This document shows positions 7,505 through 16,493 of a DNA stretch of 64,000 bases, in pieces. How positions within the stretch are numbered: the first letter of the stretch is position 1; each line of letters opens with the position of its first letter. Source of the stretch: Roseateles_C aquae (GTDB lineage: Bacteria > Pseudomonadota > Gammaproteobacteria > Burkholderiales > Burkholderiaceae_C). The notes under the pieces are model-generated. The model saw only the letters and a list, made by a program, of their open reading frames with translations, was not told the DNA's origin and searched no databases. Position numbers and translations under genes: made by a program. Location: positions 992,001 through 1,056,000 of the forward strand of contig NZ_JAVXZY010000001.1 of assembly GCF_032337115.1 (NCBI RefSeq), read 5' to 3'.

Positions 7505-9004
7505 ATGCATAAGGTCCTGCCCGTCACCCAACGCCAGCCGCTGCTGAACGTCGCCCACAGCCGCCAGCTGGAAGCCCAGGCCGCAGCCGCACTGCCGGCC
7601 CACACTCTGATGGCGCGAGCGGGATTGGCCGTGGCCAAGCTGGCACACGCACTTGCCGCGCCCGAGGCCTGCATCTGGATCGTTTGTGGACCAGGCAACA
7701 ACGGCGGCGATGGGCTGATTGCGGCGCGCTGGCTGCATCAAGCCGGGCGGCGCCTGCGGGTGCAGTGCCTGGCTGACCTGAGCCGGCTGCCGGCCGATGC
7801 CGCCTGGGCCGCCGCGGCAGCGCACGCGGCTGGTGTGACGCTGGAGCGCTCACTGGAGTTGGACTGCGCGGCCGGCGATCTGTTGATTGACGCGCTGCTG
7901 GGCATGGGCCTGAGCCGCCCTGCCGAAGGGCTGCTGGCTGCTGCGATCACGGCCGTCAATCGCAGCGCGGCGACCGTGCTCGCCGTCGATCTGCCCAGCG
8001 GCCTGCAGGCCGACACCGGCCAAGCCCTTGGCGAGGCGTTGCGCGCCGATCACAGCCTCAGCCTGCTCAGCCTGAAGCCGGGCCTGTTCACTGCCCAAGG
8101 CCGCGCGCTGTGTGGCACGCTCTGGCACGATGATCTGGGTGTGGTCAGCCCCATCGAGGCTGATGCCTGGCTGAGCGGTGCCCAAACACTTCAGGCGTGG
8201 CAGACCCGCCATCGGCGCACGGCCGACAGCCACAAGGGCAGCTTTGGTGATGTGCTGGTGGTGGGCGGCGCGCCCGGCATGGCCGGCGCCTTGCAGCTGG
8301 CCGCGGGTGCTGCCCTCAGTGCCGGCGCCGGCCGGGTCTATGCCTGCGGACTGGACGACGGCGCCAATGTCGGCGTCATCCGATGCGGCCGGGCCGAGTT
8401 GATGCACTGCCCGCCTGAGCGACTGGCACAGCCGGAATCACAGAGCCAGGCCACGGTGGTGGCCGGCTGCGGTGGCGGCGCAGCCATCACCCCGCTGTTG
8501 CCAAACCTGCTGCGCCATGCCGCACGCCTGGTGCTGGATGCCGATGGACTCAATGCCGTTGCCGCGTCCACCGATTTGCAAGCCCTGCTGCGCCAGCGCG
8601 CCAGCGCAGGGCAAAGCAGCATCCTCACCCCCCACCCGCTGGAAGCGGCCCGCCTCTTGGGCATCAGCACCAGCGAAGTCCAGGCCGACCGACTGCACAG
8701 CGCGCAACTGCTCGCCGAGGGCTTTGCCGCCACCGTGATTCTCAAAGGCTCGGGCAGCGTGATTGCAAGCCCATCAACCACGCCATCGATCAACAGCAGC
8801 GGTAGCGCGGCGCTGGCCACGCCGGGCAGCGGCGACGTGCTGGCCGGCTGGCTGGGCGGCATGTGGGCACAGGCCGAGGAGCAGCCGACACAGGAGCTCG
8901 CAGCCGCCGCCTGCTACTGGCATGGCCTTGCCGCCGACGGCTGGGCCGGCCCCCTGCGCGCCAGCGATTTGATCGAGCAGATGGCGGCCCACCACGGCCG
9001 CTAG
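7505..9004 (+). CDS. nnr: Bifunctional NAD(P)H-hydrate epimerase / ADP-dependent NAD(P)H-hydrate dehydratase
   Basis: This enzyme repairs hydrated NADH and NADPH (NADHX/NADPHX). The N-terminal YjeF_N epimerase domain spans roughly residues 1-225 and contains CGPGNNGGDG at 61-70. The C-terminal ribokinase-like dehydratase spans about 235-499, with GSFGDVLVVGG near 243, DADGLNAV in the middle, TPHPLEAARLLG, and the nucleotide-binding ATPGSGDVLAG near 438. The total of 499 residues is normal for the fused form. It follows the FAD oxidoreductase on the same strand and converges on rnr. Co-transcription of the first two is possible, since no terminator separates them. Confidence 0.93.
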   Translation: MHKVLPVTQRQPLLNVAHSRQLEAQAAAALPAHTLMARAGLAVAKLAHALAAPEACIWIVCGPGNNGGDGLIAARWLHQAGRRLRVQCLADLSRLPADAAWAAAAAHAAGVTLERSLELDCAAGDLLIDALLGMGLSRPAEGLLAAAITAVNRSAATVLAVDLPSGLQADTGQALGEALRADHSLSLLSLKPGLFTAQGRALCGTLWHDDLGVVSPIEADAWLSGAQTLQAWQTRHRRTADSHKGSFGDVLVVGGAPGMAGALQLAAGAALSAGAGRVYACGLDDGANVGVIRCGRAELMHCPPERLAQPESQSQATVVAGCGGGAAITPLLPNLLRHAARLVLDADGLNAVAASTDLQALLRQRASAGQSSILTPHPLEAARLLGISTSEVQADRLHSAQLLAEGFAATVILKGSGSVIASPSTTPSINSSGSAALATPGSGDVLAGWLGGMWAQAEEQPTQELAAAACYWHGLAADGWAGPLRASDLIEQMAAHHGR

Positions 9005-9024
9005 TCCAGCGAATCAGCCACACC

Positions 9025-9050
9025 GCTGAGGCGCCGAACAGCGCCTCAGC
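9025..9050. terminator. Strong stem-loop between convergent nnr and rnr
   Basis: A perfect ten-base-pair stem (GCTGAGGCGC with GCGCCTCAGC) and six-base loop fill the gap between the two convergent stop codons. No clear T-run follows on either strand, so it may protect 3' ends or help factor-dependent termination rather than act as a classical intrinsic terminator. Confidence 0.45.
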
Positions 9051-11414
9051 TCAGCGCCGCTTGCGTGTCCGTGCGCCCTCGGCTGCAGGCGCAGCCTGGC
9101 GCGCCGCCTGCCGAGCGGCCTTGACCGGGTGGGCGGCCGCCCCTACCGTCTTGGACCTGGCCCGCCCTGCCTTGGCCGCCTTGCTGGCCTTGCTTGGCCG
9201 CGACTGCTTGCGCTCGGCCTTCAGCGCGCGATCAGCACGTTGCAGCAATTCCAGCGCTTCGGTCGGCGCGACGGCCGATTCCTCATCCGCCGGGCTCGCG
9301 ACGGCCTTCACCGCCGCCTTCGCTGCCTTGGCCGCCTTGCTGGCCGAATCGGCACGCGATTGCTGGCCATGTTTGTCGCGCTGCGCCCGGGCAACAAGAC
9401 GCGCCTCGTCGCTGTCGCGGACCAAGCGGAAGTCGATCTTGCGACCATCCAGATCCACGCGGCTGACCTGGATCTGCACCCGCGCGCCGGTGGCGTAACG
9501 GATGCCCGTGCGCTCACCACGCAATTCCTGGCGCACCTCGTCGAAGCGGTAGTACTCGCCACCCAGCTCGGTGATGTGGATCAGGCCCTCGACATAAAGC
9601 GCATCGAGCTGCACAAAGAGGCCGAAGCTGGTGACCGCGCTGACGGTGCCGGCAAACTCCTCGCCCAAATGCTCGCGCATATAGCGGCACTTCAGCCAGG
9701 CCTCGACGTCGCGCGAGGCCTCATCGGCGCGGCGCTCATTGGCGCTGCAGTGGGCGCCGGCCACCTCCCAGCGCTCGAGCTCGGTGCTGGCCGTGGCCGG
9801 ATTGATCGGCTTGCCTTTGCCGGGCCGCTTGGGCGGCACTGGCACATTCATCTTGCTCGCGTCAAGCTGGTAGCGCTTGTTGCCCAGCATCGCCTTGATG
9901 ACCCGGTGCACCAGCAGATCCGGGTAGCGGCGGATCGGGCTGGTGAAGTGGGTATAGGCCGAATAGGCGAGGCCAAAGTGGCCCGAATTCGCCGAGGTGT
10001 AAATCGCCTGCTGCATTGAGCGCAGCAGCATTGAGTGGATCTGGGTCGCGTCGGGCCGGTCCTTGGTCGCGTGGGCAATGGCCTGGTACTCGCCCGGGCT
10101 TGGATCGTCGCTCAAGCCCAGCCCCAGGCCCAGGGCGCGCAGATAGGCTTGCAGCGCGGTGCGCTTTTCCGGTGTTGGGCCCTCGTGCACGCGGAACAGC
10201 GCGTGGTGCTTGTTGCCGGCGATGAAGTCGGCCGCGCAGACGTTGGCCGCCAGCATCGCCTCCTCGATCAGCCGGTGCGCCTCGTTGCGGGTGCGTGGGA
10301 CGATCTTCTCGATGCGGCCGTTGTCGTCGCAGATGATCTGCGTCTCGGTCGTTTCGAAATCAATGGCACCACGCTTCTGGCGGTTAGCCAGCAGCGCCCG
10401 ATAGACCTCGTGCAGATGCAAGAGATGCGGCACCAGATCGCGCCGCTTGGCCGCCTCGGGCCCGTGGGTATTGGCCAACACCGCGGCCACCTCGGTATAA
10501 GTGAGGCGCGCATGCGAGCAGATCACCGCCGGATAGAACTGGTAGGCCTGGGTCTGGCCGTCCTCATCGATCAGCATGTCGCAGACCATGGACAGCCGGT
10601 CGACATCCGGATTCAGCGAGCACAGGCCGTTGGACAACTTCTCCGGCAGCATCGGAATGACGCGGCGCGGGAAGTAGACCGAAGTCGCCCGTTCGTAGGC
10701 ATCGAGATCCAGCGCCTCGCCAGGCTTCACGTAATGGCTGACGTCGGCAATGGCGACCAGCAGGCGCCAGCCGCTGAACGCATTCTTGCCGCGGCCTTGC
10801 TTGTGCGGCTGGCAATAGACCGCGTCGTCAAAATCGCGCGCATCCTCGCCGTCGATGGTGACCAGCGGCACATCGCGCAGATCGATACGCTGCTTGAGAT
10901 CGACCGCGCGCAGCCTTTCCGGCAGCTTGGCGGCTTGTGCCAGCGCGTCGGTGCTGAAGGCATGCGGCACATCGTATTTGCGCACCGCAATTTCGATCTC
11001 CATGCCGGGATCGTCGATTTCACCTAGCACCTCGGTGACGCGCCCAACCGGCTGCGAATAGAGCGACGGCGGCTCGGTCAGTTCGACCGCGACCACTTGG
11101 CCGGCGGTGGCGTTGGCGATGCCGTTTTTTGGAATCAGGATGTCCTGGCCAAAACGCTTGTCCTCGGGCGCCACCAGCCAGATGCCCGACTCGAGCAGCA
11201 GGCGGCCGATGATGGGCCGCTTCTTGCGCTCAAGAATCTCCAGCACCCGCCCTTCCGGCCGACCGCGCTTGTCGAAACGCACCACCCGCACCCGCAGTCG
11301 GTCGCCGTGCATCACCGAATGCATTTCCTGCGCGGACAGATAGACATCACCCTGCCCTTCATCGGGAATCAGGAAGCCATGGCCATCGCGGTGGCCCTGC
11401 ACCGTGCCTTCCAC
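9051..11414 (-). CDS. rnr: Ribonuclease R (start codon uncertain)
   Basis: RNase R is a processive 3'-5' exoribonuclease that degrades structured RNA. The product shows cold-shock-like OB domains (residues 1-130), the RNB catalytic domain with GEDARDFDDAVYC from 189 holding the metal-binding aspartates, an S1 domain near 600-680, and a Lys/Ala/Arg-rich tail ending in RKRR. From the GTG at 11414 it has 787 residues and lacks the N-terminal helix-turn-helix region of many RNase R proteins. The frame stays open upstream for 41 codons to a TAA without any ATG, GTG or TTG. A promoter -10 (11525-11530) and Shine-Dalgarno AAGGA (11497-11501) point to an ATC codon at 11489 as the true start. It ends the minus-strand run from ndk. 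Confidence 0.9.
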   Translation of the reverse strand: MEGTVQGHRDGHGFLIPDEGQGDVYLSAQEMHSVMHGDRLRVRVVRFDKRGRPEGRVLEILERKKRPIIGRLLLESGIWLVAPEDKRFGQDILIPKNGIANATAGQVVAVELTEPPSLYSQPVGRVTEVLGEIDDPGMEIEIAVRKYDVPHAFSTDALAQAAKLPERLRAVDLKQRIDLRDVPLVTIDGEDARDFDDAVYCQPHKQGRGKNAFSGWRLLVAIADVSHYVKPGEALDLDAYERATSVYFPRRVIPMLPEKLSNGLCSLNPDVDRLSMVCDMLIDEDGQTQAYQFYPAVICSHARLTYTEVAAVLANTHGPEAAKRRDLVPHLLHLHEVYRALLANRQKRGAIDFETTETQIICDDNGRIEKIVPRTRNEAHRLIEEAMLAANVCAADFIAGNKHHALFRVHEGPTPEKRTALQAYLRALGLGLGLSDDPSPGEYQAIAHATKDRPDATQIHSMLLRSMQQAIYTSANSGHFGLAYSAYTHFTSPIRRYPDLLVHRVIKAMLGNKRYQLDASKMNVPVPPKRPGKGKPINPATASTELERWEVAGAHCSANERRADEASRDVEAWLKCRYMREHLGEEFAGTVSAVTSFGLFVQLDALYVEGLIHITELGGEYYRFDEVRQELRGERTGIRYATGARVQIQVSRVDLDGRKIDFRLVRDSDEARLVARAQRDKHGQQSRADSASKAAKAAKAAVKAVASPADEESAVAPTEALELLQRADRALKAERKQSRPSKASKAAKAGRARSKTVGAAAHPVKAARQAARQAAPAAEGARTRKRR

Positions 11415-11496
11415 TTCGCTGAGCAGCGCTGCCGCGTTTTGCGGGCCGCCAGCGGCGGGTGTAGTACTTGTGTTCTTGGTATTTTTGATGATAGAA

Positions 11497-11530
11497 TCCT
11501 TCTCTTTCCTGAATTGCTCAAGCTTTTATA
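11497..11530 (-). promoter_or_regulatory. rnr: rnr -10 element and Shine-Dalgarno
   Basis: On the minus strand TATAAA lies at 11530-11525, followed by AAGGA at 11501-11497. The only start-like codons at the right distance (4-7 bases) are two consecutive ATC codons at 11492 and 11489, in frame with RNase R. No convincing -35 was seen. Confidence 0.45.
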
Positions 11531-11613
11531 GCGCAGCAATTACAGCGATCTGATTCGATGGCAAGCCACGTTGTTGCGTAGTTTGACACCGGTTTGGATG
11601 GTTCAGGGAACAA

Positions 11614-11698
<85 letters not shown>

Positions 11699-11704
11699 AA
11701 CAAT

Positions 11705-11734
11705 AAAGGCCAGCACGCAAGTGCTGGCCTTTTG
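11705..11734 (+). terminator. Terminator of tRNA-Leu(CAG)
   Basis: An eleven-base-pair stem (AAGGCCAGCAC with GTGCTGGCCTT) with a GCAA tetraloop is followed by TT. It lies seven bases after the tRNA CCA end. Confidence 0.75.
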
Positions 11735-11913
11735 CGTTTGTGGCCGCCGCGGCGTCAGCGACGATGTGGGCTTGGGGCAGCAAGCACTTGCTCATGCCTT
11801 CATTCTGCCGCCTGCGGGCACAAAACTGATGGCGTGCAACAGCCTGGGCGCTGAAACAACAAACCGGCCGGGCATTGCGCATGCCGAGGCCGGTTCCAGG
11901 TGCTAGCAATGGC

Positions 11914-11927
11914 GGGGTCAGGTCTTG
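11914..11927 (-). repeat. Dispersed 14-base motif, copy 2
   Basis: The plus strand reads GGGGTCAGGTCTTG, the complement of CAAGACCTGACCCC, in the gene-free region behind tRNA-Leu. It shares 17 contiguous bases with copy 1. Confidence 0.6.
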
Positions 11928-12027
11928 CCTAACCCGTGGAGACCTAGCGCGAACGGCGCCACCACATCGGCTGATGCAGCCACCAGGCTGCAGTTCCTGC
12001 CGAATCGATGCGATGGTCGCGCGCTCG

Positions 12028-12549
12028 TCAGACGACAAATTTCTTCGCCAGCGCGTCCGGGCGCATATCGTCGTACTCCTCGAATGGCTGATGGATCCAG
12101 GGGCTGGTCTCCAGCATTTCGACGTAGTAGTCCGGCGTGTAGGTCGACACGCTCTTGGTCCAGATCACCGCCGAGCGCAGCTCACTGATGGCGGGCATGC
12201 CACGCAGTCGCTCAACGACGGCCTTCAGCGTCACACCCGAATCGGCCAGATCATCAACCAGCAGCACACGGCCAGCCAGCTCACCCTTGGGCATGGTGAT
12301 GTACTTGGCAATGTCCAGTCGGCCCTGAATGGTGCCAGCTTCGGCGCGGTACGAGCTGGTGGACATGATGCCCAGCGGCTTGTCGAACACGCGTGAGAGC
12401 ACGTCGCCAGGACGCATGCCGCCACGGGCCAGGCAGAGGATCTGGTCAAACTCCCAGCCGGAAGCATGCACCTTGAGCGCCAGGCGCTCAATCAGCAGAT
12501 GGTATTCATCCCAGGACACATACAGGTGCTTGCCGTCGTCGGTCAACAT
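12028..12549 (-). CDS. Type I phosphoribosyltransferase
   Basis: The 173-residue protein has the PRPP-binding signature VLLVDDLADSGVTL at residues 95-108, the mark of type I phosphoribosyltransferases. An N-terminal LARGGMRPGDVL segment matches the purine PRTase family (xanthine/hypoxanthine-guanine type). It likely salvages a purine base to the nucleotide with PRPP, but which base cannot be told from the sequence. It is the next gene after purA on the same strand (84-base gap). Pairing a purine PRTase with adenylosuccinate synthetase is functionally coherent. The product is cytoplasmic, with no signal peptide or membrane segment. Confidence 0.88.
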   Translation of the reverse strand: MLTDDGKHLYVSWDEYHLLIERLALKVHASGWEFDQILCLARGGMRPGDVLSRVFDKPLGIMSTSSYRAEAGTIQGRLDIAKYITMPKGELAGRVLLVDDLADSGVTLKAVVERLRGMPAISELRSAVIWTKSVSTYTPDYYVEMLETSPWIHQPFEEYDDMRPDALAKKFVV

Positions 12550-12633
12550 GGATGGGGTCTCCTTTGCGGTGTTTATCGGCTGTAGCTACTGCCAATCCAG
12601 CAGCCGACGCCTGAGGGGAAAACGTCTGGGCAC

Positions 12634-13977
12634 TCAGCCCTTGTAGGGGTGGCGCAGCAGGATGGTGTGATCGCGATCCGGGCCGGTCGACACCATATCG
12701 ATGGGCGCGCCGATCACTTCCTGCACCCGCTCCAGATAGCGGCGTGCATTCAGCGGCAAGGCATTCCAGTCGGTGATGCCAAAGGTGGTTTCGGTCCAGC
12801 CCGGGAAGGTTTCGTAGATCGGCTTGCAGGCGCTGATCTCGTCACCATCCAGCGGCAGGATGTCGATGGTGCGGCCGTCAAGCTCGTAGCCCACGCACAT
12901 CTGGATCTCGCTCAGGCCGTCCAGCACATCCAGCTTGGTCAGGCACAGGCCGGTGATGCCGTTGATGATGATGGAGCGCTTGAGCGCTGCCGCATCCAGC
13001 CAGCCGCAGCGGCGCGCACGGCCGGTTACGGTGCCCTTTTCCTGGCCCACCGTGCTCAGGTGATAGCCGACCGTGCCTTCCTTCTCCCATTCCAGCTCGG
13101 TCGGGAACGGGCCCGAGCCGACACGCGTCGTGTAGGCCTTCGTGATGCCCAGCATGTAGTGCAGCATCTGCGGCCCGACGCCGGCACCAGCGGCGGCATT
13201 GCCGGCCACGCAGTTGCTCGAGGTCACATAGGGATAGGTGCCGTGGTCGATGTCCAGCAGCGTGCCTTGCGCGCCTTCGAACAGGATGTTGGCGCCGGCC
13301 TTGTGGGCCTTGTGCAGCAGATAGCCGACGTCGGCCATCATCGGGCGGATCTGCTCGGCCATCTTCATGGCCTGGTCGTAGATCGGCTGGAACTCCAGCG
13401 CATTGGCCTTCAGATAGCCGTTGAGCGCAAAGTTGTGCAGGTCCAGCAGCTCGCGCAGCTTCTTGCCGAAACGCTCGGGGTGCTTCAGGTCTTGCACACG
13501 CAGGGCACGGCGCGCCACCTTGTCTTCATAGGCCGGGCCGATGCCCTTGCCGGTGGTGCCGATCTTGCCGCTGCCACTGCTCTCGCGCAGCGCCTCGCGT
13601 GCCTTGTCGACCTCGACATGGAAAGGCAGGATCAGCGGGCAGGACTCGCTGATGAACAAGCGCGAACGCACTTCGACGCCAGCCTTCTCCAGCCGCTCGA
13701 TCTCGGACAGCAGATGGGTCGGATCAACGACCACGCCATTGCCGATATAGCAGGCCACGCCGTCGCGCATGATGCCCGAGGGAATCAGCTGCAGCGCCGT
13801 CTTCACACCCTTGATGACCAGCGTGTGGCCGGCATTGTGGCCGCCCTGGAAACGCACCACACCCTGGGCGTGATCGGTCAGCCAGTCGACCACCTTGCCC
13901 TTGCCTTCGTCGCCCCACTGGGTTCCAACCACGACCACGTTGCGGCCGCGCGCGATGTCACTGTGCATGATGCTCAT
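12634..13977 (-). CDS. purA: Adenylosuccinate synthetase
   Basis: PurA joins IMP and aspartate using GTP, the first committed step to AMP. The GTP/IMP loop GTQWGDEGKGK is at residues 18-28, with the catalytic Asp and Lys inside it. GGHNAGHTLV (near 44) contains the catalytic His. GTYPYVTSSNCVAG (signature) and TGRARRCGWLDAAAL lie further on. At 447 residues the length is normal. The ATG at 13977 is listed; a second ATG at 13968 has a better-placed GGATGA upstream and may be the real start. It lies between hisZ and a purine phosphoribosyltransferase. Confidence 0.96.
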   Translation of the reverse strand: MSIMHSDIARGRNVVVVGTQWGDEGKGKVVDWLTDHAQGVVRFQGGHNAGHTLVIKGVKTALQLIPSGIMRDGVACYIGNGVVVDPTHLLSEIERLEKAGVEVRSRLFISESCPLILPFHVEVDKAREALRESSGSGKIGTTGKGIGPAYEDKVARRALRVQDLKHPERFGKKLRELLDLHNFALNGYLKANALEFQPIYDQAMKMAEQIRPMMADVGYLLHKAHKAGANILFEGAQGTLLDIDHGTYPYVTSSNCVAGNAAAGAGVGPQMLHYMLGITKAYTTRVGSGPFPTELEWEKEGTVGYHLSTVGQEKGTVTGRARRCGWLDAAALKRSIIINGITGLCLTKLDVLDGLSEIQMCVGYELDGRTIDILPLDGDEISACKPIYETFPGWTETTFGITDWNALPLNARRYLERVQEVIGAPIDMVSTGPDRDHTILLRHPYKG

Positions 13978-14011
13978 CCAATGAAAAAAGTTGTTCCGGG
14001 CACGGGCGCTG

Positions 14012-15175
14012 TCAGCGCGCCCGCGTCACCCAGCGACCGTCCTGCAGGACCAGTTCGCGATCGCAATCGAATTCGTCGTTCTCGTGCTCATGGCCGGGCA
14101 GCACGCAGACCACCGTCTCACCGCCCTCGCGCAGCGCACGGATGGCCGCACGCAGCGCCGCATCCTCACCCCAGGGGGCGCGCACCGCCGCGCGCAGCGG
14201 CGAGGCCGGCGCCAGCGCGACCAGGCTCTTCAGATCCAGGCTGAAGCCGACGGCCGGACGACGCCGGCCAAACACGGCACCGACTTCGTCATAGCGACCA
14301 CCGCGCAGCACCGCGTCGCTGGAGCCCGCGGCGTAAAGTGCGAAGCGCACGCCGCTGTAATAGGCGTAGCCACGCAAATCGGCCAGATCAAAGCCCAGCA
14401 CCACCTCGGGATGGGTAGCCTGCAAATGCGTGGCCAACCATTGCAGATCGGCCAGGGCGGCGTCGATCAGCGGATGCTTGGGCAGGCGCTGCTTGGCCAA
14501 CTCCAAGACCTCGATGCCGCCGTACAGCGACAGCAAGGCCTGTAGCCCCTGCACCGCGCCGGCCGGCAGGCCGCTGCTGGCGCTGGCCAGACCCACCGGA
14601 TCCTTGGCGGCCAGGGCGGCAATGATGGCATCCAGCGTGTCCGCCGGCAGGCTCAGCTCAGCCAGCACACCCTGCACCAGACGGGCGTCACCGAGGTCCA
14701 GCGTGACCTGCGTCAGCGCCGCGCGGCGCACCGCATCCAGGGCCAGTTCCTGCACCTCGAGATCGGCTTCCAGCCCGGCGTGGCCGTAGATCTCGACGCC
14801 GAACTGCAGCGGCTCACGGGTGGCATGCAGGCCTTCCGGCCGGGTATGCAGAACCGGGCCGCAGTAGCACAGCCGGGTCACACCTGCGCGATTGAGCAGA
14901 TGGGCATCGATGCGAGCGACTTGCGGCGTGGTGTCGGCACGCAGACCGAGACTGCGACCGGACAGCTGGTCCACCAGCTTGAAGGTCTGCAGATCCAGCG
15001 CGTGACCGGTGCCAGACAGCAGCGAGTCCAGGTGCTCCAGCAAGGGAGGCATCACCAGCTCGCAACCATAGGTCCGCGCCATGTCCAAGAGTTCGCGGCG
15101 CAATTCTTCAATGCGGCGCGCTTGGGAGGGCAGGACGTCAGCAATGTGCTCGGGCAGCAGCCAAGCTGAGGACAT
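14012..15175 (-). CDS. hisZ: ATP phosphoribosyltransferase regulatory subunit
   Basis: HisZ is a catalytically inactive HisRS-like protein that pairs with short-form HisG and carries histidine feedback in the first step of histidine synthesis. The 387-residue product has class II synthetase-like segments (ELVMPPLLEHLDSLL, LGLRADTTPQVARIDAHLLNR and GRYDEVG), but the full HisRS motifs are degraded. I chose the ATG at 15175; in-frame starts at 15205 and 15232 fall on or upstream of the predicted promoter -10 and are excluded by it. hisG is not in the window. HisZ presence implies the short HisG form in this organism. Confidence 0.93.
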   Translation of the reverse strand: MSSAWLLPEHIADVLPSQARRIEELRRELLDMARTYGCELVMPPLLEHLDSLLSGTGHALDLQTFKLVDQLSGRSLGLRADTTPQVARIDAHLLNRAGVTRLCYCGPVLHTRPEGLHATREPLQFGVEIYGHAGLEADLEVQELALDAVRRAALTQVTLDLGDARLVQGVLAELSLPADTLDAIIAALAAKDPVGLASASSGLPAGAVQGLQALLSLYGGIEVLELAKQRLPKHPLIDAALADLQWLATHLQATHPEVVLGFDLADLRGYAYYSGVRFALYAAGSSDAVLRGGRYDEVGAVFGRRRPAVGFSLDLKSLVALAPASPLRAAVRAPWGEDAALRAAIRALREGGETVVCVLPGHEHENDEFDCDRELVLQDGRWVTRAR

Positions 15176-15203
15176 GGACGTATTGGGGGGGATTAAAAAC
15201 GGC

Positions 15204-15232
15204 ATTGTACCGGCCCGGCGCGGCGGCCACAA
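15204..15232 (-). promoter_or_regulatory. Probable promoter of hisZ
   Basis: The minus strand carries TTGTGG (15232-15227), a 17-base spacer, and TACAAT (15209-15204). The predicted start is near 15197, giving a leader of about 22 bases before the hisZ ATG at 15175. Confidence 0.55.
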
Positions 15233-15344
15233 ATGGGCCGGCGCCTGGCGCGCAGAATTTGCCGATTTTTTGGAGCCACGCCGCGCAAGGCCTGACCCTG
15301 CGGCGCAGCAGCGGTCGGTCGTCAGGCTTGGCCGCCGCCGCGCA

Positions 15345-15530
15345 TCAGCGCCAGAACAGGAACAGCAGCAAACCGGCCAGCATGCTGGACAGGCCGATGA
15401 AGCGGATCTGCCCGTCGCTCATCGCAAGCACGCGAGCAAACACCTGGCGCCAGGCGGCCGGGCTGATGAAGGGCAAGAGCCCCTCGATGATCAGCATCAG
15501 CGCGAGTGCGCCGAACAGGAGATCGGACAT
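15345..15530 (-). CDS. DUF2065 (YjeT-like) small membrane protein
   Basis: This 61-residue protein has two hydrophobic segments (about residues 4-22 and 43-60) joined by a short polar loop containing PAAWRQVFARV. This matches the DUF2065/YjeT family that commonly follows hflC. Its function is not established. It lies 42 bases after hflC on the same strand and is probably co-translated with the HflKC genes, suggesting a role near the FtsH-HflKC membrane protease complex. That is inference from position only. Confidence 0.88.
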   Translation of the reverse strand: MSDLLFGALALMLIIEGLLPFISPAAWRQVFARVLAMSDGQIRFIGLSSMLAGLLLFLFWR

Positions 15531-15572
15531 GGCGAACTGGGCGGTGAGCTAGGCAGCGCTGACGCTTTCAGC

Positions 15573-16475
15573 TCACTTGCCGCGCGGCGCGGCCGCAGCC
15601 GGCGCGCCGGGGCCACCGGCACGCATGGTCTTGAAGAATTCGTTGCTCGGGTCGACCACCATCACATCCGACTTGTTGCGCCAGGCCGCACGATAGGCCT
15701 CCAGCGAGCGATAGAACTGCGCGAACTGGGGATCACGGCCGAACGCTTCGGCGTAGATGGCCGAGGCCTTGGCATCGCCCTCGCCCTTGATCTTCTGTGC
15801 GTCGCGATAGGCCTCGGCGACGATCACTTCGCGCTGGCGATCGGCATCGGCGCGGATCTTTTCGCCATCGGCACCGCCGGTCGAACGCAGTTCGTTGGCC
15901 ACGCGCTTGCGCTCCGATTCCATGCGGCTGTAGACCGAGGAGGTGATATTCGCCGAGAAGTCGACGCGCTTGATACGCACATCAACGATCTCGATGCCGA
16001 ACTGCTTGGCCTCCTCTTCAAGGCGCTTGCGCACATCGGTCATCACCTTCTCGCGCTCGGTGGCCAGCACGGCGCGCACCGAACGCCTGGTCACTTCCTC
16101 GTTCAGCGCCGCCTGCACGATGGGGCTGAGGCGGTTCTCCACATTGCGCATATCGGCGCCGCTGTTGCGGATGAACTGGCGCGGCTCGCTAACACGCCAC
16201 TTGACCAGCCAGTCGATCACCAGGCTCTTCTTTTCGGCGGTGAAGATGGGGCGCGATTCCGGGCTGTCCAGCGTCTGCATACGGCGGTCCAGGAAGACCA
16301 CGTTCTGGAACGGCGGCGGCAGCTTGAACTTCAGGCCGGGTTCGGTGATGACTTCCTTGATCTCACCGAGGGCATAGACGACCGCGAACTGGCGCTGGTC
16401 AACAATGAACAGGGTGGAACTGGCGAGCAAGAAGGCGATCAGCGCGCCGATGGCCATCGAGGCAATGCGATTCAT
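15573..16475 (-). CDS. hflC: HflC, SPFH-domain modulator of FtsH
   Basis: HflC is a periplasm-facing inner-membrane protein that forms a large cage with HflK around the FtsH protease. The 300-residue product has one N-terminal membrane helix (about residues 6-23), then an SPFH/band-7 domain starting FIVDQRQFAVVYALGEI, and a long charged helix with EGDAKASAIYAEAFG. The C-terminus is Ala/Pro-rich (GGPGAPAAAAPRGK). An ATG at 16481 is also possible, but 16475 has a better spacing to GGGAG. It starts 18 bases after the hflK stop. Confidence 0.95.
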   Translation of the reverse strand: MNRIASMAIGALIAFLLASSTLFIVDQRQFAVVYALGEIKEVITEPGLKFKLPPPFQNVVFLDRRMQTLDSPESRPIFTAEKKSLVIDWLVKWRVSEPRQFIRNSGADMRNVENRLSPIVQAALNEEVTRRSVRAVLATEREKVMTDVRKRLEEEAKQFGIEIVDVRIKRVDFSANITSSVYSRMESERKRVANELRSTGGADGEKIRADADRQREVIVAEAYRDAQKIKGEGDAKASAIYAEAFGRDPQFAQFYRSLEAYRAAWRNKSDVMVVDPSNEFFKTMRAGGPGAPAAAAPRGK

Positions 16476-16493
16476 GGTCATGTCTCCCTGCGC

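Larger units (their letters stand above)
11699..12027. other. Gene-free stretch behind tRNA-Leu(CAG)
   Basis: These 329 bases hold the tRNA terminator (11705-11734), one copy of the dispersed 14-base motif (11914-11927), and otherwise no open frame with gene-like features. Short inverted segments such as GCCACCAGGCTGC occur near 11980, but nothing identifiable. Confidence 0.5.

Noticed and set aside
11583..11588. TTGACA as a -35 promoter of tRNA-Leu(CAG)
   Set aside because: The position 17 bases downstream shows no -10-like hexamer and would fall at the tRNA 5' end.
12649..14244. A 531-codon plus-strand frame opposite purA and hisZ
   Set aside because: It covers two conserved minus-strand genes and is His/Ala/Arg-rich, typical of an antisense GC-rich frame.
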